Shown here one piece after another: positions 14,203 through 20,453 of a DNA stretch of 22,975 nt; the first letter of the stretch is position 1, and the number at the start of each line of letters is the position of its first letter. The DNA is taken from positions 1 through 22,975 of the IMG/VR virus record IMGVR_UViG_3300026321_000022; one strand, written 5' to 3'. The position numbers and the translations under genes are program-made. Under the pieces are notes generated by a model. The model worked only from the letters and a program-made list of their open reading frames with translations, did not search any database and was not told the DNA's origin. This DNA is from a virus.

Positions 14203-14219
14203 GGCGGGTTTAACCCGCC
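14203..14219 (+). promoter_or_regulatory. Strong hairpin after the capsid gene, no T-run
   Basis: GGCGGGTTTAACCCGCC is a perfect inverted repeat (seven pairs with a three-base loop) placed eleven bases after the capsid stop and just before the FI-like ribosome-binding site. It lacks a T-run on either strand, so it is not a standard intrinsic terminator. It could stabilise or mark a processing point of the capsid mRNA, or damp translation of the next gene; both are inference. Confidence 0.5.
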
Positions 14220-14231
14220 TAAAGGTTATTT

Positions 14232-14485
14232 ATGACAGCTCAAACAGCAAAGCAAAAAGCGGCAAATGCAGCTTCATCTAAAGATACTGATAATGCAGAG
14301 TCGAAAGTTTCAAATGAAAATAAGGTTGAAGTTTACCTTTCTAAAACTGTTCAGTTTGTACCAGGTGCAGAACCTTCAAGCCCGGCTCACACTCTCTTAT
14401 TGAATCGGTAGCGAAAGGACTAATTGAAGACGGTTTGGCCGTTAGTAAAGAGTCTACGAACAGCGAAGAAGACGGCGAAGAGTAG
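14232..14485 (+). pseudogene. FI: FI-like DNA packaging protein, frameshifted
   Basis: ATG 14232 has AAAGG upstream (14221-14225) and encodes an Ala/Lys-rich start, then VYLSKTVQFVPGAEPSSP, but stops at TAG 14409 after 59 residues. The next frame carries the obvious continuation HSLIESVAKGLIEDGLAVSK, ending at TAG 14483. Restoring one C in the CCC run near 14379 would give a single reading frame of about 85 residues. Position between E and FII, and the PG...GLA C-terminus, fit the lambda FI slot (FVLPGTAFRV...MTERGLA). FI assists terminase-procapsid docking. The break may be a real one-base deletion or a sequence error; I saw no slippery heptamer. Confidence 0.65.
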
Positions 14486-14490
14486 TTTAG

Positions 14491-14775
14491 ATGTTTAATT
14501 TCAAAGAGGCTCTAGCTTCGCTAGGTGATGAGTGCCTTGAACACTTCGGTGAGCCAATTTTTATAAATGGCGTCGAAGTTAGGGCTATCTTTGATGATGA
14601 AACATTCGAAGAAGAAGCGGGTCTTTTTAGGAAGACTACGCTCTCTGTTAAAAAAGAAGATATGGTCCGCTTTAAAAAAGGTGATGCTATTGTGGTTCGT
14701 AACCGTAGTTACGTTGTCACTTATATACCGGATATTGATGAACCGTTAGTGGACTTGGAGTTAAAGAGTGCATAA
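14491..14775 (+). CDS. FII: Head-tail joining protein, FII-like
   Basis: 94 residues (lambda gpFII 117). The pattern GVEVRAIFDDETFEEEAG, a central KTTLSVKKEDM..FKKGD block and RNRSYVVTYIPDIDEPLVDLEL matches lambda IRGVFDDPENISYAG, LFVRTDEVRQLRRGD and ENFWVDRVSPDDGG. gpFII binds gpW at the portal and forms the surface to which the tail attaches. The upstream ribosome-binding site is weak. Its stop overlaps the GTG start of the U-like gene. Confidence 0.85.
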   Translation: MFNFKEALASLGDECLEHFGEPIFINGVEVRAIFDDETFEEEAGLFRKTTLSVKKEDMVRFKKGDAIVVRNRSYVVTYIPDIDEPLVDLELKSA

Positions 14776-15199
14776 AACTATTGTTATCCGTGATGCAATT
14801 ATCTCGTCACTTGAACCTCTGGTAGCAAATGACACTGTAAAAGAGATAACAAGGGGAGCTCGCCACTCTCATGATTACCCATCGATAAGCGTATTAATTG
14901 GCCCCGATGATGTGGCTAGTAAAAATAGTGCGTTTATCAATTGGGAATTAACTGTCTATACAGATATAACGATCAGTTCAACCGATGAAGATGTGGATGC
15001 GTTATCGCAAAATGTGAGAAAGGAAATTCACAAAGCGCTAATGGCAGATTATACGCTTGGTTTAGATTTCGTTACTGAAATCGACCCCATTGGTCAGCAG
15101 GAACCAAAGCGTTCCGATGACTCTGACTTATACAACAGTGTGACTAGTGTTGCATGGCTTGTTAAATACAGAACCAGTGTTGCAGACCCTAGTTTGTAA
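14768..15199 (+). CDS. U: Tail terminator protein, U-like
   Basis: 143 residues from GTG 14768, with GGAG at 14757-14760 seven bases upstream, and an 8-base overlap with FII. Features shared with lambda gpU (about 131 residues) are an N-terminal helix (IVIRDAIISSLEPL), a YPSISVLIG strand, WELTVYTDI, a helix of the type DVDALSQNVRKEIHKAL, and the final RSDDSDLYNSVTSVAWLVKY (lambda RRDDDAGLWSSADLTYVITY). gpU caps the tail tube and stops its growth. In lambda Z lies between FII and U; here nothing does. Confidence 0.88.
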   Translation: MHKTIVIRDAIISSLEPLVANDTVKEITRGARHSHDYPSISVLIGPDDVASKNSAFINWELTVYTDITISSTDEDVDALSQNVRKEIHKALMADYTLGLDFVTEIDPIGQQEPKRSDDSDLYNSVTSVAWLVKYRTSVADPSL

Positions 15200-15222
15200 C
15201 ATCTTAATTATTGGCGTATATT
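15194..15222 (+). promoter_or_regulatory. Candidate moron promoter
   Basis: TTGTAA (15194-15199), overlapping the U stop codon, and TATATT (15217-15222) are 17 bases apart. They match the sigma-70 consensus at four and five of six positions. Start of transcription would be near 15229, 25 bases before the lipoprotein ATG. It could express the lipoprotein from a silent prophage. Confidence 0.6.
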
Positions 15223-15253
15223 TAAACTCCACTTTATTCAGGGAAGAAGGTTA

Positions 15254-15604
15254 ATGAAATTTATATCAATACTATTATTGTCTATAGCATTGGCAGGCTG
15301 TTATTCAGTTGGAAAGCCAATAGATACGGCAAAAGCTAATCATTTTATAAAGGGCGAAACTACTGAGCGCGAGGTATTAGCTGCTCTTGGTAAGCCTATT
15401 ACTGTAACAAACAATTCTGAGGGCGAGCGCATGCTTGCTTACTCTTATGCTAACACCGATGTGAAAGCATCTACCTATATACCGGTTGTTGGTTTGTTTA
15501 CAGGTGGTGCTACTAGCACCGTTCAATATCTAATAGTGACCCTAGACGAAACTGGGGTTGTTAAGGATTGGCAAACGTCCGAGACTGTAGCCAGCACAAA
15601 TTAA
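15254..15604 (+). CDS. Prophage-encoded lipoprotein, BamE/SmpA-like (moron)
   Basis: 116 residues. A short signal sequence MKFISILLLSIALAGC ends in lipobox LAGC with C16 as the lipidated residue. The mature part (FIKGETTEREVLAALGKPI, then a strand-rich region with MLAYSYAN and VQYLIVTLDETGVVKDW) resembles the SmpA/OmlA (BamE) fold, a two-helix, three-strand outer-membrane lipoprotein domain. It has its own promoter upstream and two terminators downstream, so it is not a virion assembly gene. Phage-borne lipoproteins often block receptors against superinfection; that role is inference. GGGAAGAAGG (15241-15250) is the ribosome-binding region. Confidence 0.8.
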   Translation: MKFISILLLSIALAGCYSVGKPIDTAKANHFIKGETTEREVLAALGKPITVTNNSEGERMLAYSYANTDVKASTYIPVVGLFTGGATSTVQYLIVTLDETGVVKDWQTSETVASTN

Positions 15605-15609
15605 TATAG

Positions 15610-15630
15610 ACCCGCTTCGGCGGGTTTTTT
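15610..15630 (+). terminator. Intrinsic terminator with TTCG loop after the lipoprotein gene
   Basis: ACCCGC-TTCG-GCGGGT (15610-15625) followed by a T-run to 15630 is a textbook factor-independent terminator with a very stable UUCG tetraloop. It begins five bases after the lipoprotein stop codon. Confidence 0.93.
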
Positions 15631-15644
15631 ATTGCCCGTAATTC

Positions 15645-15668
15645 ACCCGCCACTGAGCGGGTTTTTTT
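15645..15668 (+). terminator. Second tandem intrinsic terminator
   Basis: ACCCGC-CACTGA-GCGGGT (15645-15662) with seven T (15662-15668). The stem arms are identical to those of the terminator 35 bases upstream, so the two are related or duplicated. Together they should isolate the lipoprotein unit from the tail genes unless late transcription is antiterminated. Confidence 0.9.
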
Positions 15669-15680
15669 GTAGGTGAAGAC

Positions 15681-15761
15681 ATGAAAAAGCGCGAATTCAG
15701 AACACGTAAAGGCGGTAGCACTAAGGCACCGGCTCCAAAGAAGCAAAGTAAAGAGGACTGA
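15681..15761 (+). CDS. Tiny basic ORF between the terminators and the tail tube gene
   Basis: ATG 15681 with AGGTG at 15671-15675 opens 26 codons ending at TGA 15759, two bases before the tail tube ATG. The product is strongly basic (MKKREFRTRKGGS, then APKKQSKED) with no hydrophobic core. It could be a small nucleic-acid-binding or leader peptide, or only a translational lead-in whose 3' end carries the ribosome-binding site of the tail tube gene. Not recognised. Confidence 0.4.
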   Translation: MKKREFRTRKGGSTKAPAPKKQSKED

Positions 15762-15763
15762 GC

Positions 15764-16681
15764 ATGCTTACTACTAAAGAGGCCATTGCCTTAAAAATTG
15801 AAACCACCCAAGGTGTTGAAGCCGCGCCAGATCCATCAGCTGATGCCATTTTGGTTTCAGAGTTAAGTTACGCAAATGAAGGTTTGCGAATGGTTGAGCG
15901 CCCCCTTATTAAGCCTACCATTTCAACTGAACAATCTATCTTTGCGGGGACGCTTAAAAAGCTAACTTTCACCGCAGAACTGAAGGGTTCTGGTACTGCT
16001 GGCGTTGCTCCTGAAATTGGTCAAGCATTACGCTGTTGTGGTTTGTCTGAGACTATCGGCGCGAGTGTTATCTATCAGCCAGTATCTGAAGGCCATGAGT
16101 CCTGCACCATTTACTACTACCAAGATGGCCGTTTAAATAAAATTATTGGCGCCAAAGGTACGGCAACAATTAACGCTGAAGCAGGCGGTTTAGGCACAAT
16201 CCAGTTTGAATTTACTGGAAAGGATGCAGGTCGTGTTGACCAAAACTTCCCATCGCTCGCATACAACGCAACCGTTCCACGCCCATTTATTGAAGTTCCT
16301 TTCTCTATCGGTGGCTATGACGCAATCATTAATTCTTTCTCTCTAGCATTCGGTAACACGATTTCTACACCTGGCAATGTCCGTGAAGCAGACGGTTATG
16401 CGCAAGTAGAAATATCAAAGCGTGACCCGAACGGCTCGATTGACCCAGAAGCACAAAAGATTTCCGTGATCGACTTCGAAACGAAGTTTAAAAACGGTGA
16501 GCTTATGGATATGACTACCGGCGATGTAGGCAAAGTTGCGGGTAACATTTGGAATGTTAGTGCGAAGGCGGGTATTCGAGATATTTCAGCGGGTGAGCGT
16601 GATCAGCGAAGAACTGATGACTTAACCTACGGCGCGCACGAAACGCTGGGTGATGACGAATTCACGATTGAGTTTAAGTAA
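15764..16681 (+). CDS. Major tail tube protein
   Basis: 305 residues, larger than lambda gpV (246) and not obviously of that type. It begins TTKEAIALKIETTQGVEAAP, a start typical of tail tube proteins from other siphophage groups, continues with strand-rich segments (LKKLTFTAELKGSG, GTIQFEFTGKDAG, INSFSLAFGNTIS) and ends in GDDEFTIEFK. Position directly before the tail chaperone genes and tape measure supports the call. It would form stacked hexameric rings. GAGG at 15753-15756 is the ribosome-binding site. Confidence 0.8.
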   Translation: MLTTKEAIALKIETTQGVEAAPDPSADAILVSELSYANEGLRMVERPLIKPTISTEQSIFAGTLKKLTFTAELKGSGTAGVAPEIGQALRCCGLSETIGASVIYQPVSEGHESCTIYYYQDGRLNKIIGAKGTATINAEAGGLGTIQFEFTGKDAGRVDQNFPSLAYNATVPRPFIEVPFSIGGYDAIINSFSLAFGNTISTPGNVREADGYAQVEISKRDPNGSIDPEAQKISVIDFETKFKNGELMDMTTGDVGKVAGNIWNVSAKAGIRDISAGERDQRRTDDLTYGAHETLGDDEFTIEFK

Positions 16682-16690
16682 GGATTTATC

Positions 16691-17035
16691 ATGCAAGCAC
16701 TAGCAGTTGAAACTCACTACCCACTGAGCGCTTATCAAAAGAGTGATGATGGTGAACTACTTAAAGGCGCTGACGACAAGCCTTTACTCAAAGACAACGC
16801 CAAAGGCTACCGCATTAAGCCACTTAATTCGCTTCAGTTTATGGAAGTGATGATGGATGGTTACGAGGTTAAAAATGGTATTAACAAAATGAATTCGGTA
16901 GGTGTGAAGTTACTTCTTACTTATGGTTTAGAAGATGCCTCGCAGATTTCAAAAATCCCAGCGTTAGACCTCGTTCAAGTAGCGCAAGCAATTTACAACA
17001 AATCAGCGCTGGCAGAGTTAGAAAGAAAAAACTAA
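16691..17035 (+). CDS. G: Tail assembly chaperone, G-like
   Basis: 114 residues (lambda gpG 140). Mostly helical after residue 45 (LQFMEVMMDGYEVKNG, VGVKLLLTYGL, LVQVAQAIYNKSALAELERK). It sits between tail tube and tape measure, the fixed position of siphophage tail chaperones, and its last codons form a -1 slippery site (A AAA AAC) just before TAA. G and its frameshift product coat the tape measure and recruit tube subunits, then leave the mature tail. Identification rests on position, size and the frameshift signal, not on sequence motifs. Confidence 0.8.
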   Translation: MQALAVETHYPLSAYQKSDDGELLKGADDKPLLKDNAKGYRIKPLNSLQFMEVMMDGYEVKNGINKMNSVGVKLLLTYGLEDASQISKIPALDLVQVAQAIYNKSALAELERKN

Positions 17036-17337
17036 TTATCGCAGTAGAAGTTGCAAAAAAACGTGATGCGTTTAATTGCGACAATTGCACATGGGGTAGG
17101 CACTGCGACGAAACTAACCCCGCACCCTTCGATAAATGGGATATAAAAATAGATGGCAAAATTGAATCAACCCGCATTTGCCCTCTAGGTCAAGTAACAC
17201 CGCAAAGTAATAACCTTTTAAATCTCTATGGCTTTTACAAGCAGGGGCAACTGTGCCTGTCTGGTGGCGTTCTCGAACAGCCGCACAAATACCTTGAAGC
17301 CATGCGAATAATTGATAATCAGGTGAATAGTGAGTAA
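16691..17337 (+). CDS. GT: Tail assembly chaperone G-T, made by -1 ribosomal frameshift
   Basis: Slipping back one base at 17026-17032 continues into an open frame from 17032 to TAA 17335-17337, adding 101 residues for a fusion of about 215 (lambda gpG-T 279). The T part starts LIIAVEVAKKRDAF and holds a cysteine cluster (NCDNCTWGRHC, then RICPLG and LCLSGG) that may bind zinc. It has no start codon of its own near the junction and ends eight bases inside the tape measure gene. In lambda the T domain links G to tube protein V. Confidence 0.88.
17026..17032 (+). promoter_or_regulatory. Programmed -1 frameshift slippery heptamer A AAA AAC
   Basis: In the G frame the codons are AGA AAA AAC TAA, so the heptamer A_AAA_AAC is in exact register for simultaneous P- and A-site slippage, with the stop immediately after it. 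The -1 frame is open for 101 codons. A small inverted repeat (AATTG-CGA-CAATT) lies about 40 bases downstream; no strong pseudoknot was evident by eye. Confidence 0.9.
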
Positions 17338-19243
17338 ATACGAATTTATTATCTCAGCGCAGGATAAAACCGCCCAGGCTTTCACCGCGATCAACTCCAA
17401 GCTAGGAACGGTAACCAAGCAGGCAGTTACTACTGCAGCTGCAGTAGCTGGTGTTACTGCTTCTTTTGCGGTAATGGCAAGCAGTGCAGTTAACTCAGCG
17501 AAAGAGTTGGATGCCCAAGCCAAGCTTGCTGGCGTTACTGTTGAAGAGTTTCAGGCGCTAAGTTACGCCTATGGCCAGTTTAATATCAGTCAAGAGAAGT
17601 TCGCTGATATTTCGAAAGATGTTCAAGACAAGCTGGGTGATTTCCTAGCTACAGGTGCAGGCCCGTTCAAGGACTTCTTCGAGCAAGTTGCACCCAAGGT
17701 CGGTTTGACCGCTGATGCATTGAAAAACCTTTCAAGCAGCGAAGTCCTTATTGCTGTTAAGAAGGCAATGGACGATGCGAACGTTTCAGCCAAAGAGCAA
17801 GTCTTCTACATGGAGTCGCTTGCCAATGATGCCACGCTACTTATTCCGGCACTTGAAGACAATGGAGCGGCAATTAATTCTCTCGCTTCTGAGTATCGAG
17901 ATTTAAACTTAGCTATATCAGAAACAGATGTAACGAAAGTAAAAGAACTTTCTGATGAAATGGCACGGTTGGAGGCAGCAGGCCAGAAGTTAAAGTTTAG
18001 CTTGGCATCCTCTTTTGTAGAGCCTCTAGCTGATATTGCTGAAGCAATTGATGATTTTTACCAGGGTTCAATTGTACGCTTTGAACGCGACTTTATTGAA
18101 ATAGATAAGTTCGTAACCGAGGCGAAACTATCGTTTATAGCTTTTAAGGACATAGTTGGTGCCGACATTGATACTGAAGAGTTGGATAGGCTAACTCAGC
18201 GTGCAGAATATCTTTCTAATCAGTACGATAAGCTAACCAGAAAAATTAAAGGCGAACCAATTGATTTTGAGTTTGGTTATGGTGAAACCGACAATATCTT
18301 CGCTGGCCTTGAAAATCCCTTCAAAATTGAAGGGGCTGTTACGAACATAGACACCAAACCTATAGAGCAAGCAGAAAGCTCATTTTTAAATAGCCTTTAT
18401 TACATAGATGAAATGAATGCTAATGCGTTCAATTTTGATAACCAGATGACAGATGATGATCTGCAATTCTGGGAAAAGTTTGAACAAAGGGGTTTTGCTG
18501 CTTACGATAATCTATTCGTTGAAAGTACGACATTTTGGGATAATTGGCTTCAGGCAGCTGAATCAAATTTAACAAACTTTGATGAGCTTTCTGCTAGCAC
18601 AATTGAGAATTTCTCTGGGCAAATGGGGAACGCGTTAGAGTCTGTAATATTTGACTCTCAGAGTTTGGGTGATGCTTTCCAAGGCGTCATGCAGGGAATG
18701 GCTAGAAGTGTGGTCAATGCTTTAGGCCAAATGGCTGCACAATGGTTAGCGTATCAACTTGTTCAGATGTTTGTTGGCAAAAGTGCCGCAGTAGCCGGTG
18801 CCGCCGGACTTGCTTTGAACGCTCAAGCGTCTTCATTGATGGCGGGTCTTAATGCCTTCCAAAGTACGGCCGCTATTCCTATTGTTGGACCAGCCATGGC
18901 TCCTGCTGCCATGGGTACTGCGCTATCTATTACACAACCTATCGCCGCATCAATTTCAGCCCTTACTGCCAGTGCCGCGCTAGCGTCATACGACGGCGGC
19001 GGCTTTACCGGCGCAGGTGCTCGTGTCGGTGGTATGGATGGAAAGGGTGGTAAGTTAGCCATGCTTCACCCGCGCGAAAAGGTTATCGACTTAACACGCG
19101 GGCAAGGTGAGGGAACCAGTATTAATGCGCCGATTACTATAAACGGTGGCAACTTATCGCCCGAAGAAATGTTGGCGAAAGTAAATAAACTGCCCAAAGC
19201 CTTTTTGAGAAAAATTCAATCCGAACTTTCAAGGCCGCGTTAA
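17330..19243 (+). CDS. H: Tail tape measure protein, H-like
   Basis: 637 residues from GTG 17330, overlapping the T frame by eight bases; AGGTG at 17321 precedes it. It starts KYEFIISAQDKTAQAFTAIN, typical of tape measures. Alanine-rich and helical regions follow; a long hydrophobic stretch near 470-560 (MAAQWLAYQLVQMF, AAVAGAAGLAL, IVGPAMAPAAMG) is the expected membrane-active part. The C-terminal YDGGGFTG...LAMLHPREKVIDL block is common to many phages. It sets tail length and helps DNA enter the cell. It is shorter than lambda gpH (853 residues), so a shorter tail is expected. Confidence 0.92.
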   Translation: MSKYEFIISAQDKTAQAFTAINSKLGTVTKQAVTTAAAVAGVTASFAVMASSAVNSAKELDAQAKLAGVTVEEFQALSYAYGQFNISQEKFADISKDVQDKLGDFLATGAGPFKDFFEQVAPKVGLTADALKNLSSSEVLIAVKKAMDDANVSAKEQVFYMESLANDATLLIPALEDNGAAINSLASEYRDLNLAISETDVTKVKELSDEMARLEAAGQKLKFSLASSFVEPLADIAEAIDDFYQGSIVRFERDFIEIDKFVTEAKLSFIAFKDIVGADIDTEELDRLTQRAEYLSNQYDKLTRKIKGEPIDFEFGYGETDNIFAGLENPFKIEGAVTNIDTKPIEQAESSFLNSLYYIDEMNANAFNFDNQMTDDDLQFWEKFEQRGFAAYDNLFVESTTFWDNWLQAAESNLTNFDELSASTIENFSGQMGNALESVIFDSQSLGDAFQGVMQGMARSVVNALGQMAAQWLAYQLVQMFVGKSAAVAGAAGLALNAQASSLMAGLNAFQSTAAIPIVGPAMAPAAMGTALSITQPIAASISALTASAALASYDGGGFTGAGARVGGMDGKGGKLAMLHPREKVIDLTRGQGEGTSINAPITINGGNLSPEEMLAKVNKLPKAFLRKIQSELSRPR

Positions 19244-19830
19244 TGTTTCCTACTAATGATTTCGAATCAATTCAGGCCGAGTTGATAAGTCACACTATTA
19301 TTCCAAAAGCTAGGTTAAGACGTTACCGCTCTAAAAGCGGTAAAGAGCCTTACTACCAGTTTAGCCTTCAATCGCAAATAAAGCCTTATCGAGAGTTCTC
19401 ACGCATCGATGCGATGCTTGATAGCTACCAAGGCGAATTTGAAGTTTTCGCACTACCTAATCCAATGATTTCACATAAAGCCCAAACAGGGCTTTATTTG
19501 TATCAGGCCGCGAATAAAGGTGCGGACACCATTGTTCTTGGTGGTGTTCCCTCAAGCGAAATTGATGCAGTAATTGCTGGTGATTTCTTGCAAATCAACG
19601 GTAGCAAAAAAGCCTATCGCGTACTTAGCGATGCGAACGCTGATGCAGCGGGGCGGGTTACGGTCAAATTAACCCAACCTCTCATTCAAAATTACATTTC
19701 ACCATCAACCATTAAATACGGTGATGCCGTCGAATTCCAGGTCTCAATGACTGATCGCGATAGCGATGCAACAACAGCAGATAAAGCACGCTGGGGTTCT
19801 CACTATGTAGAGCTAATCGAACAAATATGA
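19243..19830 (+). CDS. Distal/minor tail protein
   Basis: 195 residues, ATG at 19243 overlapping the tape measure stop (TAATG). Strand-rich, with the segment VIAGDFLQINGSKKAYRVLS and AGRVTVKLTQPL, a pattern often seen in small tail-tip proteins of siphophages that sit between tape measure and baseplate genes, then a C-terminal DAVEFQVSMTD strand. By position it takes the place of lambda M and probably forms the ring at the tube tip. No residue-level motif pins the family. Confidence 0.6.
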   Translation: MFPTNDFESIQAELISHTIIPKARLRRYRSKSGKEPYYQFSLQSQIKPYREFSRIDAMLDSYQGEFEVFALPNPMISHKAQTGLYLYQAANKGADTIVLGGVPSSEIDAVIAGDFLQINGSKKAYRVLSDANADAAGRVTVKLTQPLIQNYISPSTIKYGDAVEFQVSMTDRDSDATTADKARWGSHYVELIEQI

Positions 19831-20453
19831 AGCAACTAGATTCAATAACCCTGCAACGGTTGAAAGAAAACTACCGCGCGGGGAGGAAAACTATTTATCT
19901 GGTGAAAATGCAAATCAACGGTGAATGGGCCTATATCACTGATGCAGATACCGAGATTGATTTTGCTGGCGCTACCTATTACCCCGGCTACATCGATGAT
20001 GAAAGTATTGATGATATTGAATCAACTTCTGAGCCAAAGACAAACGATATAGGTGTTGAAATTGATGCGAACGAGAACAGCTTTGTTCCGCTTTTCTTGA
20101 ACGAAGGCTGGATGAATGGTTCAGCAACTATCTATGAACAACACTATGACCACTTAGGCCTTATTTTAACGAACAACATCTTCGAAGGCTTGCTGGATTC
20201 AAGAGAGCTTGACCCCGAAGAAAGAAAAATACTCGCTAACGTTTCATCAGTTTGGGCTGACTTCGATAAAGAAGCCGGCACAAGAACCAACACAAAGAGC
20301 CAGCAGCGCAACTATCCAACTGATACCGCATTCGACCATGTAGCAAAAGCTAAGCGCAAAATTTACTGGGGCCGCAAAGCGCCTTCATCTGCTTCATACG
20401 GTTACGACACAACAAGAACGCGTTCAAAATTTCCTGATCCGGAGTTGCCATAA
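19827..20453 (+). CDS. DUF2163/BR0599-like tail tip protein
   Basis: 208 residues, start overlapping the previous stop (ATGA). The organisation, ITLQRLKENYRAGRKTIYLVKMQING followed by a TDADTEIDFAGATYYPGYI strand block, a central YDHLGLILTNNIFEGLLDSREL and a C-terminal YPTDTAFDHVAKAKRKIYWG, matches the style of DUF2163 phage proteins, which carry a DTAFD-type end. Relatives in gene transfer agents are baseplate hub parts. The usual NlpC/P60 gene that follows this family is absent here. Confidence 0.7.
   Translation: MKQLDSITLQRLKENYRAGRKTIYLVKMQINGEWAYITDADTEIDFAGATYYPGYIDDESIDDIESTSEPKTNDIGVEIDANENSFVPLFLNEGWMNGSATIYEQHYDHLGLILTNNIFEGLLDSRELDPEERKILANVSSVWADFDKEAGTRTNTKSQQRNYPTDTAFDHVAKAKRKIYWGRKAPSSASYGYDTTRTRSKFPDPELP

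Noticed and set aside
14345-14411. Programmed -1 frameshift in the FI-like gene
   Set aside because: No X_XXY_YYZ heptamer is present in the permitted window; a missing C in the CCC run is simpler.
15211-15238. Alternative moron promoter TTGGCG-16-TTTATT
   Set aside because: TTGTAA-17-TATATT overlapping it has a better -10 match and a standard spacer.
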